From assembly GCF_000305935.1 (NCBI RefSeq), contig NC_018870.1, forward strand, positions 1,907,001-1,971,000: 64,000 bases of DNA, written 5' to 3'. The translations under genes and the position numbers were made by a program. This stretch comes from Thermacetogenium phaeum DSM 12270 (GTDB lineage Bacteria; Bacillota; DSM-12270; Thermacetogeniales; Thermacetogeniaceae). Shown piece after piece: positions 19,693-29,683 of this stretch; within the stretch, counting starts at the first letter, position 1, and every line of letters starts with the position of its first letter. The notes below the pieces were generated by a model. That model ran no database searches. It was not told where the DNA came from and worked only from the letters and a program-made list of their open reading frames with translations.

Positions 19693-19825
19693 TTCACCTC
19701 ACCTCCGACGACCCCACATTGCCACCGCTAAACCCTAAAGATTCTACAGGCTATCTTGATGCCCCGGCCAACCAACCTATTACTCTGAGCAAGATAAGTA
19801 AATCAATCTGAATAGACAAAAGCTA

Positions 19826-20182
19826 TCAGACCAGCGTGTCCTTCGCCCCTTCCCAGCTCTCAGACCACCATCCCCGCCCGGCCTGGACAAGAGCTGAAGT
19901 ATTCTCGGCAATGCGGAAGAGAACGATAATAGTCTCCATCCAAACCCGGCCGCCGATCACCCAGAGGAAAAAGAAGACCACCGCCCAGATCAGGCTGAAA
20001 AGGAAATTTCCAAGCCACCAGCCGAACTGCATCGTTCTCATCCCGCCCGTTGCGAGCATGCCCAGCGCCCCGATGACCCCGATGGCAATCCACAGGCAGT
20101 AGAGAATCGGAATGATTTTCAGTGTGACGAAGGATGAAAAGGAAAAATCGAAGAGCCGGGGCCAGAAAGATTTTTCGGTCAT
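19826..20182 (-). CDS. DUF4282 family membrane protein inside the cas operon
   Basis: 118 residues with an ATG preceded by AGGAGG. The pattern is a short Phe-rich amphipathic start (FWPRLFDFSFSSFVTLKIIPILY) and two hydrophobic segments, with the second ending IETIIV-like MEIIIVLFRIAENT. This matches DUF4282, a two-helix membrane family of unknown function often seen near RDD or tubby-like proteins. It lies 21 bp after csc1 and about 130 bp before cas1, on the same strand, so co-transcription with cas genes is likely. A role in the CRISPR response is unproven. Confidence 0.8.
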   Translation of the reverse strand: MTEKSFWPRLFDFSFSSFVTLKIIPILYCLWIAIGVIGALGMLATGGMRTMQFGWWLGNFLFSLIWAVVFFFLWVIGGRVWMETIIVLFRIAENTSALVQAGRGWWSESWEGAKDTLV

Positions 20183-20203
20183 TGGAGATACCTCCTGGTT
20201 CGC

Positions 20204-20986
20204 TCACAATATCCTCTCTTGTCTCAGGAGCTCAAAGTAGAAATCAGGTACACAGAGACCACTACCGTCGGAAAAGGCAAATTCCATATAACCAGCTTTT
20301 TTTCGGGTGGTTCCACGCAAGATGATATACCGCAAAGTAGTAGCCAATACCTCAAAAGACTCAAAGTTTTGCCAATAATGGCTATGATTAGCATGCAACT
20401 CCAACCAGCCTGTGATGCATTTCCCGCATTTTACTGTTCCCTCAACTACCTCGGAAAGACCTACTATCTGGAACATCGTCCGTTTTTTGCCCAGCAGGAA
20501 GGTCTGGCCTTCGGCAAAACTCTCCAACAATTCAGGTTTAGCTGAAAGGCCATAAGTTACCAATCGCTGGTCGGGCTTGATTGCCTGAATGGTGCCGTAG
20601 GTCGGGACATAGTAAGGGCGATCTTTTGCCTCCAGGCTGCCCTTTTTGAACATATAGCTGCGGCCGGTGCTGGGGTAGAATTCGTGCACGACGTTGAAGG
20701 CCGTAGTATCTAGAAAGGCATCGGGAAGGCGATGGCTTCCCTCTGCCATGAAGATACCCGGTAAGAACCAAACAGGCATAGCCGCCACGTCATAGGCTTG
20801 AGTGAAGGCGTCCGGGTCGTTTCTCAAGTCTATCAGGCGCGGCCGCCAGGTAGCACCCCGTGTTAGGCTGGCGTAGAGGGCCTCGCTGGTCACGTGGGTA
20901 TGGGTTCGGTAATCCGACCCGAAGTCAGATGCTACCACGGTGAAGCGCCCGCAGTTCCTGAGAGTAATAGCCCTAGCGTAGAGCAC
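20204..20986 (-). CDS. csc1: Csc1, Cas5-type subunit of type I-D Cascade
   Basis: 260 residues from a GTG with AGAGGTGAT upstream overlapping the csc2 stop. The N-terminal TLRNCGRFTVVASDFG and THTHVTSEALYASLTRG blocks and the long middle strand region are typical of Csc1/Cas5d-like RAMP proteins of type I-D. It should cap the crRNA 5' handle in the surveillance complex. Order csc2-csc1 directly after Cas10d genes is the standard I-D arrangement. Confidence 0.88.
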   Translation of the reverse strand: MLYARAITLRNCGRFTVVASDFGSDYRTHTHVTSEALYASLTRGATWRPRLIDLRNDPDAFTQAYDVAAMPVWFLPGIFMAEGSHRLPDAFLDTTAFNVVHEFYPSTGRSYMFKKGSLEAKDRPYYVPTYGTIQAIKPDQRLVTYGLSAKPELLESFAEGQTFLLGKKRTMFQIVGLSEVVEGTVKCGKCITGWLELHANHSHYWQNFESFEVLATTLRYIILRGTTRKKAGYMEFAFSDGSGLCVPDFYFELLRQERIL

Positions 20987-20999
20987 AGTGCATCACCTC

Positions 21000-21941
<942 letters not shown>

Positions 21942-21996
21942 GGTGCTTCCCTCCTCGTTTTTGAGATTTTATAAGACAAAAGCCTTACTTCACAAA

Positions 21997-22626
21997 TCAG
22001 TTTCCGGCCGCCTCTTCCGGTGTCTCCATGGCCTCCATCTCCCGCAGTTTCCAGCGATAGCGCTGGCGGTTGGCAAGGAGAAACTCCTCGGCTTCGGTAA
22101 CGATGGTCTGAAGCCGCTCACCTTCACCGTAAACCTGGGCCAGTTTGGCGATGTGCGGCTGAACTACTCTGCGGAAGTTGGCCCGGATGGCATCTTCCTC
22201 CAGAGCATCTGGATTTCCCCGGTTGGCCTCGGCGTAGGCCCCGGTGAGCAGCCTCCGGGGGTAAAGGTACTCATAGGCCCGAGCGTAGAGGCTGCGCTTG
22301 AGATGGTTCAAGTTGTCCTTGCGCCCCTCAAAAAGGCCCCGATGGTCCAGGAGCCACTTCTTAAGGGCCAGGAGTTCAGGGAATTCCTGTTCCCGCCGGT
22401 AGTCGCTGGCATCCCGCAGCACCTTACTCTTCCACTCCTCAAAGCCGGCCTCCACGTTGTCGTAGTAGCGGATGCAGCCCAGTAATAAGCGCGGGTATTT
22501 TTCGTAAGCGGTAGGCCGCTCGCTCAAAAAGAGGGGCAAAAGGTCACCACCTAGCCGGTCAAGGGTGCGAAAGAGAAGCTGACAAAATTCGTCCATTTCC
22601 GTTGTGTTCACCTGTCTTGGCATCAT
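21997..22626 (-). CDS. Stand-alone helical protein in the Cas11d (small subunit) position
   Basis: 209 residues from ATG 22626, set by GGAGGTG four bases upstream; an in-frame extension to 22653 lacks a site. The protein is almost entirely predicted helix, basic and rich in Arg, Tyr and Leu (KRSLYARAYEYLYPRRLL), with no catalytic motif. It lies between the Cas10d gene (gap 39 bp) and csc2 (gap 55 bp). In characterised type I-D systems the small subunit is made by internal translation from the 3' part of cas10d. Here that part seems to be a gene of its own. Assignment as Cas11d rests on position, size and helical character. Confidence 0.6.
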   Translation of the reverse strand: MMPRQVNTTEMDEFCQLLFRTLDRLGGDLLPLFLSERPTAYEKYPRLLLGCIRYYDNVEAGFEEWKSKVLRDASDYRREQEFPELLALKKWLLDHRGLFEGRKDNLNHLKRSLYARAYEYLYPRRLLTGAYAEANRGNPDALEEDAIRANFRRVVQPHIAKLAQVYGEGERLQTIVTEAEEFLLANRQRYRWKLREMEAMETPEEAAGN

Positions 22627-22665
22627 TTCACCTCCTCGATTTGCTGAGGCCACAAATGGCTGGGG

Positions 22666-24726
22666 TCATAATTGTTTGAGTTGCTCTATCAGTTTCAGAT
22701 ACTCTGTCCCGTCAACCACCCCCATTCCTTTCGCGAACTCATTGGAAAGACGCCTGTATCGGGCTTCGCGCAAGTCGTCGCCGACTCGCAAGGGCGAATC
22801 CCGCAGGACCTCCGAGAAAGTGCCTAGAGGATCTTCTTCAAGCCGTTCGGCCAGGAGAATCCAATCGGCCAGAAGCGAATGGCCTTCCCGCCACTTGACT
22901 ACTCGTCGGGCGAAGTTAACGATGGCGCTGAAATGCCGGATGACATCGTCGGCGTTTTCGGCCTTACCCTGGACGTAGAAGGTGTTGGTGTCGAACCCGC
23001 CGGGAGCTAGAGTTGGTACCGATTGGAAGTAATAAGGCCCATCGCAGCCGCACAGCTTGCGTAAGAGGGCTAGCAGGGTGAAAGCAGCGAGACGGCTCTT
23101 GGAAAAACGCCGCTGAACAAAGTCTAGGGCTTCCTCCCGGCCTGGTTGGAGCTGAGGCAAGATGAAGGCCAAGAGGCGGTAGTCGCCCACTCCCAGTGGC
23201 AGGACTTGGGCCTTCACATCGGTGCGCATCTGGCCCAGGGTCTCTAGACCGGGGGCCACGGTGTCGTCAGCAATTAGCGCAGCGAAGGCTTCCTCGGCGC
23301 TGGGGATCTCCCCTGCCGAGCAGGGATCCATGTCTTGGCGCTCCCTTTCCCACCGGATCAATTCCTCCCGCATATATTCTACCGAGAACGGTCTCTTATC
23401 CTCGCGGGCTCTTTGTTGGAAAGTGCCGATTCGCTCAAATAAATAATCAATCACGGCCGCAAGCCGCCGGGCATCTGCCTCACCGTGACGTCCGTAGTGG
23501 AAGATGATGTTAAACTGCTTCGGTACCGGAAAGTCTTTCGCCTTGGGTTGTGGTCTGGCGATGTGCATACCCAATAGTTTAATCACTAAATAGCTACTGA
23601 TCCCACATCGAACACACAGGGCCTCTTCGAAGGGTCGCAGCTTCGGCGACTGATTATAAAAGCGGCCAGCCCCAAACCCACCGGTGATGTTTTTTTCCGC
23701 GATGATGGCGGCATCAGCACTGCAAAAGCGACATGGCATCTTTCTCTCTGCGGCTGCCTTGCATCCAATTTCCCATATTGGCAGAAAACCAAGCTGCACC
23801 CCCTGAACCAGAACACTGGCAGCCTGGGCAAGGCTCAAGGCCGGCATCTTTCTTGCCAAATTGGCTGCTACTGTTTCAGCTGCCCCGTTGTCTATTTGCT
23901 GCTGCACATTGCTCAGAAATCCGTCAATTGCAATCTTAAGTTGAGCCCGGTCAATCACTTGGGCATTCTTTCGTTCAGTGAAAACAGTCTTATCAAAAAT
24001 ATCTCCTGGCCCCAAGGCGAAGGCGCCTCGCACTGGTGCTGTCGGGAGCAAGCCTTCGTTCATAGCCCGGCAAAGAAAGGCGTAGAAGCTCTGCATTTCT
24101 GTACCGTCCTTGGCGTAGAAGAAACTTAGAATAGCCAGGATGATGTTGATATTCGTTTCTTCCTCCTCTACAAGTTCTCGTAACCTCCGATTGATCTTAG
24201 CAAGTAATCCAGGCAAAAGGTCACGTGGGACAGCAAAGGCTGGAAAGGGTTCGATGTTGCTCTTATAGAAAGTCAACATCCGCCCAATATCGCCGTAAAT
24301 GCCACGAGCTTGATCCTCATCGCCGAAGTAAAGGTCAGGTAGGCTATCGAGGATCTCTTGCCGGAAGCATTCAGCTATCTGGTCCAGAACCACCTCTCCG
24401 TGGTAGAGATAGTAATGGCTCTCCAGGTCGTTGGCCAAAAGCCTAATGCGGCCCAGACCGTTCCGCTCTACCGCCCGAATCAATGCCTTGCTCAAAAAAT
24501 CGTTAAGTAGCACGTTGCCGAGGAAAACCTCCTCCCGCCGCACCACAGGGGAATAGAGGCGGATCACGGCCAGATGAGAACCGTCTGAGAGGGTCTGCTC
24601 CCAATAGGCAGCACCATCGGCCACCAGAGACGCCACTGTATGGCTGCCGACAGCGTTGCCCAAACTCCAACTATTCAAGGTTTCCTCTGCCGCTTGAACA
24701 ACGAATGTAAAAGGGTTTCCGTTCAT
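22666..24726 (-). CDS. cas10d: Cas10d/Csc3 large subunit lacking the HD domain
   Basis: 686 residues, well below the usual roughly 1,000 for Csc3. A four-Cys zinc-finger unit is visible in the middle (CRFC near residue 340, CVRC about 40 residues later). N- and C-terminal mixed alpha/beta and helical parts flank it. No GGDD cyclase motif is present, as expected for type I-D. There is no HD motif; the HD domain is encoded by the preceding gene, with which it overlaps by 4 bp (ATGA). It should form the large subunit that recognises PAM in the surveillance complex. Confidence 0.85.
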   Translation of the reverse strand: MNGNPFTFVVQAAEETLNSWSLGNAVGSHTVASLVADGAAYWEQTLSDGSHLAVIRLYSPVVRREEVFLGNVLLNDFLSKALIRAVERNGLGRIRLLANDLESHYYLYHGEVVLDQIAECFRQEILDSLPDLYFGDEDQARGIYGDIGRMLTFYKSNIEPFPAFAVPRDLLPGLLAKINRRLRELVEEEETNINIILAILSFFYAKDGTEMQSFYAFLCRAMNEGLLPTAPVRGAFALGPGDIFDKTVFTERKNAQVIDRAQLKIAIDGFLSNVQQQIDNGAAETVAANLARKMPALSLAQAASVLVQGVQLGFLPIWEIGCKAAAERKMPCRFCSADAAIIAEKNITGGFGAGRFYNQSPKLRPFEEALCVRCGISSYLVIKLLGMHIARPQPKAKDFPVPKQFNIIFHYGRHGEADARRLAAVIDYLFERIGTFQQRAREDKRPFSVEYMREELIRWERERQDMDPCSAGEIPSAEEAFAALIADDTVAPGLETLGQMRTDVKAQVLPLGVGDYRLLAFILPQLQPGREEALDFVQRRFSKSRLAAFTLLALLRKLCGCDGPYYFQSVPTLAPGGFDTNTFYVQGKAENADDVIRHFSAIVNFARRVVKWREGHSLLADWILLAERLEEDPLGTFSEVLRDSPLRVGDDLREARYRRLSNEFAKGMGVVDGTEYLKLIEQLKQL

Positions 24727-25487
24727 CGAAGTCCTCCCCCTATCAGTTTCAGGGTTTCCTTTAGCCCGTAATTTCTGGGGTCATAGCGTTTGAGCCCCGC
24801 TTCGATCTCGTCGGCGTTCTCGGTAAGGTAGGCGAACACCTCCCCAAGGCTAGATGCCTGGTTAAAAAAAGGCCGGTAGTCCTGCCCCTGCTCGTGGCAA
24901 TATGAAGCTACAAGATCGCCAATCATCACGAGACCGCCCAGAGGATGATAGGTAAAGAGCAGGTCCACCAGTGTGATGCGCCGCTCCTCGTTAGGATAGA
25001 AGGAAGTCCATTGGCGGCGAATGAGAGGACGAAGGGTGCCGGCCTTTTCTCGCTCATAGGAAAGATGAAAGAACCCGTGGTGGGTCACCGCAAAGGCCCA
25101 GATGTGATCCATAGCCGTTCCTTCCAGGTTCGCCAGGTCAAGATCATAACCACAAGCTCCCCGCAGTTCCTGCCGGATGGCTTCTTTGCTCTCTTCTACC
25201 ATACGGGGATGGTCATAGTCAAAGGTGCTGGCCTCGTGCTTAACCCTCTTACCGGGCAAGGATTGGGCACTGGCGGCTGCATTCAACATGGCCTGGAAAT
25301 CCGGGTCGAGTTTTCCCACATCGTGTACAAAGGTTGCAAAGATTAGCCGGTCCAGCCGGGGCCCCGGTGCCTCACCGGCCAGCCGGGCCACCCGTAGGGC
25401 CACCTCCACGCAGGACAAAGAGTGATCGTAAAGGGTTTGCCGGCCTGTTGACTTGCCTAAGGTAGCCTTATACTTGTCTATTAGCAT
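24723..25487 (-). CDS. Stand-alone HD nuclease (Cas3''-type) of the I-D system
   Basis: 254 residues from ATG 25487, chosen because GGTGGAG is four bases upstream; the frame is open to 25553. Motifs in order: LYDHSLSC (His 22), FATFVHDVGKL (HD at 55-56), KHEASTFDYDHPRMV and AFAVTHHGFFHL. These are the metal-binding histidines and aspartates of HD-domain CRISPR nucleases. In most type I-D loci this domain is the N-terminus of Cas10d. It overlaps the cas3' 3' end by 20 bp and cas10d by 4 bp, which suggests coupled translation. Confidence 0.88.
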   Translation of the reverse strand: MLIDKYKATLGKSTGRQTLYDHSLSCVEVALRVARLAGEAPGPRLDRLIFATFVHDVGKLDPDFQAMLNAAASAQSLPGKRVKHEASTFDYDHPRMVEESKEAIRQELRGACGYDLDLANLEGTAMDHIWAFAVTHHGFFHLSYEREKAGTLRPLIRRQWTSFYPNEERRITLVDLLFTYHPLGGLVMIGDLVASYCHEQGQDYRPFFNQASSLGEVFAYLTENADEIEAGLKRYDPRNYGLKETLKLIGGGLR

Positions 25488-28383
25488 ACTCCACCAGCCT
25501 CCGATAGACATAAAAACATGCCCCCGCCACCCGTTCGAGAAGCACAGGCCCAAAGCTTCCTGGCACCACCAAGCTTTCCCAATTGTAAATGATCTCTTCC
25601 AAATTAAGGGCCGAGGCTCTTTTTAGTAACTCCTCCGCTTCCTCCCTGGTATAGCCGAACATAATTAACCAGGTTTGGTCGGGCAGCACTAGCGGGTTGC
25701 CAAGTTGGTCCTCCACCGGCTCGGCGATACCATCCGCATCCACCCGCAGAAGATGCACATCACCCTGGCCCAGGACGAGGCGAGAGTAAGACTCAAAGAA
25801 CAAGGGCAATGCCTCTCCTATCTGAACCAGAAGCTGAGGAAGTGGCTTGGACGCCTCAGGGCGTATCTTCGAGAGAAATTCTTCCAAATCATGCCGAATT
25901 TGCTCCTCCAATGCCTTTAAGAGAACTCCAACGGGTTGCCCTTTGCTGACCGGCTCGCTGATAAATAACCTCACGTAATCCGCGGCAACACCATAACCAG
26001 CCCGCACGTGCCACTGTCCGCCTTGCCACCAGAAGAGTACCTGACTGGCCTCCAGCGTGGCTTTAGTGTCTACAGCAATAGCCTTCCATACCGATTTCTT
26101 CCATAGAAACTCCAAGTACCACATCTCAGCCCGGGCCATTTCAAAAGGCGAATCGCCGGGCAAAAGCCGCTCGTTGGACACTTTGCGCAGAATATAGAAG
26201 GGGTCCCCCCCTACGCCCCCCTGGAGAACGACTTCTGGAAGCGTCCCCCTCAAACCATAAGCGAAAGGCAGATTTGCTTCCCGCAACTTCCGGCCTAAAG
26301 TACCCACTTCGTTGCCAAACATGGTCCGATTGAGCCATTCACCAATCTCGCCCAATTGGGCGTTGACCATCCAGTGGGTAGCGTCTAAGAAGGCCGAGCC
26401 TTCGGCGTAAAGCCGGGCCGGAAAAAGACCATTTGCAGGATCGGCAATAAGGGCAGAGAACTCATCCCTGCTCACCGGGGTCCAAAGGCGCTGAAACAAG
26501 TTCACATAAGTCTCGCCATCCCTTATCAAAACGAATATTTTGCCCTGGATACCCGGACGGCGCCCCACCCGTCCGAAGCGCTGCAAGAAACTGTTGCCGT
26601 CGCATTGCTCGGTAATAAGGACATCAGCAGCAAAATCCACTCCGACTTCAACGGCTGGCGTGGATATCAGCACTGCTCTGTGAAGCTTACTAAAGGCATC
26701 TAACAGTCCCTCGCGTTCTGTGCGGGACATTTTACCGGTATAGATTACTACAGGTACATCCGTGTCGCCCCACATAGCAATGTGGCGCGCCTCAACATCC
26801 AGTTCCTTAGCTGCCAAAGCCTGATGTATACGCTCAATCAATGCCTGCTTCCGAGAGGGATCCACGACCAGCCAGTCCAGCCAAGAAAGGGCGACACGCC
26901 GTTCGGCCAACTCCCCGGGGGACATCCTGAGCCCCGCTGCACTTTGCTCCGGAAGATTCACGGTGTATTTCAGATGGTTGGTAATCGCTTCGGACAATTC
27001 GGGACTTGCGCCTGCCTTTTGGAGAGACTCTGTAATCTCTCTGAAAGCCGGAGCGGTTACCCATAGTGAGTCCTCCGTCCAAAGGCGTTCCAGTCCGGAC
27101 TGAATAATCCTTATGTATTCGTTCAGTGCCTCAATGACAGCGTTGATATCCGGTTCCTGATTTAACATCGGCTTAACCTCATTCCATAGTAACCGGGATA
27201 ACTTCCCCTTTCCTCTTAATTGCCGGTTCATGGCTTCAATCAGGTGCTGCTCTCCACCCCGGTTCAGAGAGTAGAGGAGACGTTTAAGACTGTAGGTATG
27301 GCATTCCAGCAACCGTGCTACCCTGGCGGCCAATATCTCAATGGATAGATCAACGCGAGTTCCTTCATCCAGGTCCTTCAGGTAAAAAGGCCCTTCTCGC
27401 TTTAGCCACCCCTCTATCTCCTCCACGGTTTCCATCACCATCCCTTCCTGCTCCAGCCAGCCCTTGAATTTGCCCCAGGGGATGCGTCCAAACCGCATCT
27501 GCAGGTCGGGTGATAAGTCAGGTAGGGATCTGCCTTTGATGCCTTCAAAGACCCTGTGAGCCAGATCAGCGGAGTTGAAAACCAGGAGAATCTTCTGTGC
27601 CCCGTCGGCCAAGACAGATTCAACAGCGCCAATCAGTCTGTCACGGCGCTCTTCGTAGCCCCTCTCCGGTTCAAGAAATGTCACTTCTACATCGCCGCAC
27701 TTGGACCGACCTCGCACCTCCACCCCGTTCGTAAGACGACGCAATTCTGGCGTAGGCGTAGCGGTGAGGACGTGCCAGCGCGGACGCTTGTCCAGCCTCT
27801 CACCAAGCAGACATATTCTTTGCTTGAGATGCGTCAGATTTCGCAGCATCAGACCATTGAACAGGTGTGCTTCGTCTAAAATGAACTCGTCTACCAATGC
27901 CAGGCCATAGATGAGCAGACCGCTATATTTGGCGTTCTTACGGAAAAACCAGTAGACCTCGTCAGGAGTAGCCAGGATAACCGGCTTATTTAGCGCCGCC
28001 ATCAGTTGCGTGCGTGACATCTCGCCATGCAACTGGCCTATCTGTAAGCCAGTAATTTCGGCCAGAGTATCCATCACCCGGCGCTGGTCTTCCATTAAGG
28101 CTATCGTAGGATACATCAGCAAAACCTTGCGAATACGTCCTTCCCGCAACTTATGGAACAGCGGTACGGCGATGGCCAGAGTCTTTCCCGCAGCCGTACC
28201 CGCCACCAGGAATACCTCCTGATCTGACAATACCCGACGAAAGACTTCAGCTTGATGTCGGAAAGGAATCAGCATTTCTCCATACTTTACCCGAGTATAG
28301 GACTGAAAAAGATCCTTCACAGATTCAGGAACATTTTCATCTGTTTCGGGTGGCTGGTTAGTAACCAATACGGACAAAGGCAT
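25468..28383 (-). CDS. cas3': Cas3' superfamily 2 helicase, type I-D
   Basis: 971 residues from ATG 28383 (GAGGAGG upstream); a longer frame to 28452 is not supported. Walker A GTAAGKT at residues 62-68, DEAH at 170-173, and motif VI QRFGRVGRRPG near residue 605 define an SF2 helicase. Several hundred further residues follow. No HD domain is fused, as usual for I-D Cas3'. The protein should be recruited to the R-loop and translocate on target DNA while the HD protein cuts. Confidence 0.92.
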   Translation of the reverse strand: MPLSVLVTNQPPETDENVPESVKDLFQSYTRVKYGEMLIPFRHQAEVFRRVLSDQEVFLVAGTAAGKTLAIAVPLFHKLREGRIRKVLLMYPTIALMEDQRRVMDTLAEITGLQIGQLHGEMSRTQLMAALNKPVILATPDEVYWFFRKNAKYSGLLIYGLALVDEFILDEAHLFNGLMLRNLTHLKQRICLLGERLDKRPRWHVLTATPTPELRRLTNGVEVRGRSKCGDVEVTFLEPERGYEERRDRLIGAVESVLADGAQKILLVFNSADLAHRVFEGIKGRSLPDLSPDLQMRFGRIPWGKFKGWLEQEGMVMETVEEIEGWLKREGPFYLKDLDEGTRVDLSIEILAARVARLLECHTYSLKRLLYSLNRGGEQHLIEAMNRQLRGKGKLSRLLWNEVKPMLNQEPDINAVIEALNEYIRIIQSGLERLWTEDSLWVTAPAFREITESLQKAGASPELSEAITNHLKYTVNLPEQSAAGLRMSPGELAERRVALSWLDWLVVDPSRKQALIERIHQALAAKELDVEARHIAMWGDTDVPVVIYTGKMSRTEREGLLDAFSKLHRAVLISTPAVEVGVDFAADVLITEQCDGNSFLQRFGRVGRRPGIQGKIFVLIRDGETYVNLFQRLWTPVSRDEFSALIADPANGLFPARLYAEGSAFLDATHWMVNAQLGEIGEWLNRTMFGNEVGTLGRKLREANLPFAYGLRGTLPEVVLQGGVGGDPFYILRKVSNERLLPGDSPFEMARAEMWYLEFLWKKSVWKAIAVDTKATLEASQVLFWWQGGQWHVRAGYGVAADYVRLFISEPVSKGQPVGVLLKALEEQIRHDLEEFLSKIRPEASKPLPQLLVQIGEALPLFFESYSRLVLGQGDVHLLRVDADGIAEPVEDQLGNPLVLPDQTWLIMFGYTREEAEELLKRASALNLEEIIYNWESLVVPGSFGPVLLERVAGACFYVYRRLVEYANRQV

Positions 28384-28504
28384 TCGAATGCCCTCCTCTA
28401 CTCCACAAAAGGTGCTGATAGCCGGGCTCAAAAACGCCTGGCACCGTAACAACCCCCTTTATTGCCGGCAGCGAGCGCTCTCCATTTGTGCTTTAAACGG
28501 TTAT

Positions 28505-29488
28505 CTACATCTCGGGGCTCCCTCTATACAGTTTCACAACCTCCCCCGCCTCTGCGGCCACTTCTTCCCGCAGGCTCTGCGGGGCCAGCACCTCGGCGTG
28601 GCTGCCGTACCCCATCACCCACCGCTTGACCTCGGCCAGGCCGCCGGTCCGGAAGCGCAGGATCAAACCGCCGTCCGGCAGCTCCTCCACCGTCTGGGTT
28701 GGGTGCCAGCGCCGCTCCCGGATGTAGCGCGCCTGGTAGGCGTCGAATCTGACAGCCACTTCCACCGGTTCCTCACCGCGTTCTATCTGAAAGGCCTGTC
28801 CCATCCACTCCTCGAGGTGAAAATCAGGGTCACGGGTAAATCCGGATTTCAAAACCTCCCACCGGTCGACGCGCCCGGTATGGAAAATGCGATAGGCAGA
28901 ACGCAGGTGGTCAAAAGCGATCAGGTACCAGTCACCGCTGCGGTTGTAAAGGTGATAGGGGTCGACGACCCGTTCCTGCCAGCAGCCACGGCTCGCGGTG
29001 TAGTAGTGGATCTTCACTTGATGCTGCTCCTGAACGGCTCGCTGCAGGTCGAGGAGAAATTCCTCCGGTACTCCCACATTCGGATACGAGGCAAAGGTAA
29101 AGCTTCTCCGCAACTCCTCCAGATTCACCTCTACCGGAGCCTTCAGGCTGGCTGTGATCTTCTTCACCGCAGAGCGCAGAGCGGCCTCAAAGGGGGTGCC
29201 CAGGCAGCGGCGTGCCGCCTCCACGCTCAGGAAGAAGGCTAAAAGCTCTCCCTGGGTCATCAGCACCGAAGGCAGCACCCAGGTGGGATCGGTGTAGTAC
29301 CAGCCGCCGCGCTGCCGGTCATAAGCCAGAGGAGCGCCCAGCCGGTCCATCAGAAACTGCCGGTCCTGGTAGATTGTGCGCTCGCTCACCTCCAGCTCAC
29401 GGGCCAGGCTCCGGGCGTTGGGATAGAGCTTTGCCCGCACCTGGCGGTCGATTTCCATGATGCGCTCCAGCTGCTGCCTTCCCGACAC
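28505..29488 (-). CDS. HTH-WYL transcriptional regulator of the CRISPR locus
   Basis: 327 residues from a GTG with AAGGGG upstream. An N-terminal winged helix (NARSLARELEVSERTIYQDRQFLM) is followed by a WYL domain with DPYHLYNRSGDWYLIAFDH and a C-terminal WCX extension (RWVMGYGSHAEVLAPQSLREEV). WYL regulators sense ligands, possibly nucleic acids. They are frequent next to type I-D loci; one represses such a locus in Synechocystis. It is 121 bp upstream of cas3' on the same strand. Confidence 0.88.
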   Translation of the reverse strand: MSGRQQLERIMEIDRQVRAKLYPNARSLARELEVSERTIYQDRQFLMDRLGAPLAYDRQRGGWYYTDPTWVLPSVLMTQGELLAFFLSVEAARRCLGTPFEAALRSAVKKITASLKAPVEVNLEELRRSFTFASYPNVGVPEEFLLDLQRAVQEQHQVKIHYYTASRGCWQERVVDPYHLYNRSGDWYLIAFDHLRSAYRIFHTGRVDRWEVLKSGFTRDPDFHLEEWMGQAFQIERGEEPVEVAVRFDAYQARYIRERRWHPTQTVEELPDGGLILRFRTGGLAEVKRWVMGYGSHAEVLAPQSLREEVAAEAGEVVKLYRGSPEM

Positions 29489-29683
29489 GTTTTCTTACCC
29501 CTTACTTAAACTTCTTTGGGTGACATGAGAATCTCTGCAGGGTGCTGATCGGCTGATTTCGGCTGATTATCGGATGAATGGATCGAAGCCTGCCACATCG
29601 ATGTCTACTGCAATTGCAGCCATGTTTCTGTATTCCAGCTTCAGTATATCAGAGCACACTGCAACCAGTGTTCAGTCTGAAAG
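29489..29683 (-). promoter_or_regulatory. Gap between cas6 and the WYL gene, possible regulatory region
   Basis: About 195 bp. It contains a short direct repetition of CGGCTGAT (about 29549-29574) and AT-rich blocks. It is the largest non-coding gap inside the cas cluster upstream of the effector genes, and is the natural place for a promoter or WYL operator. No promoter box was convincing. Confidence 0.35.

Noticed and set aside
22666-24726. Type III effector (Cas10 with cyclic oligoadenylate synthesis)
   Set aside because: No GGDD motif, no Csm/Cmr genes, and Csc1, Csc2 and Cas3' identify type I-D.
28388-29242. 284-codon plus-strand frame opposite the WYL regulator
   Set aside because: Antisense shadow; the minus-strand frame has full HTH-WYL structure.
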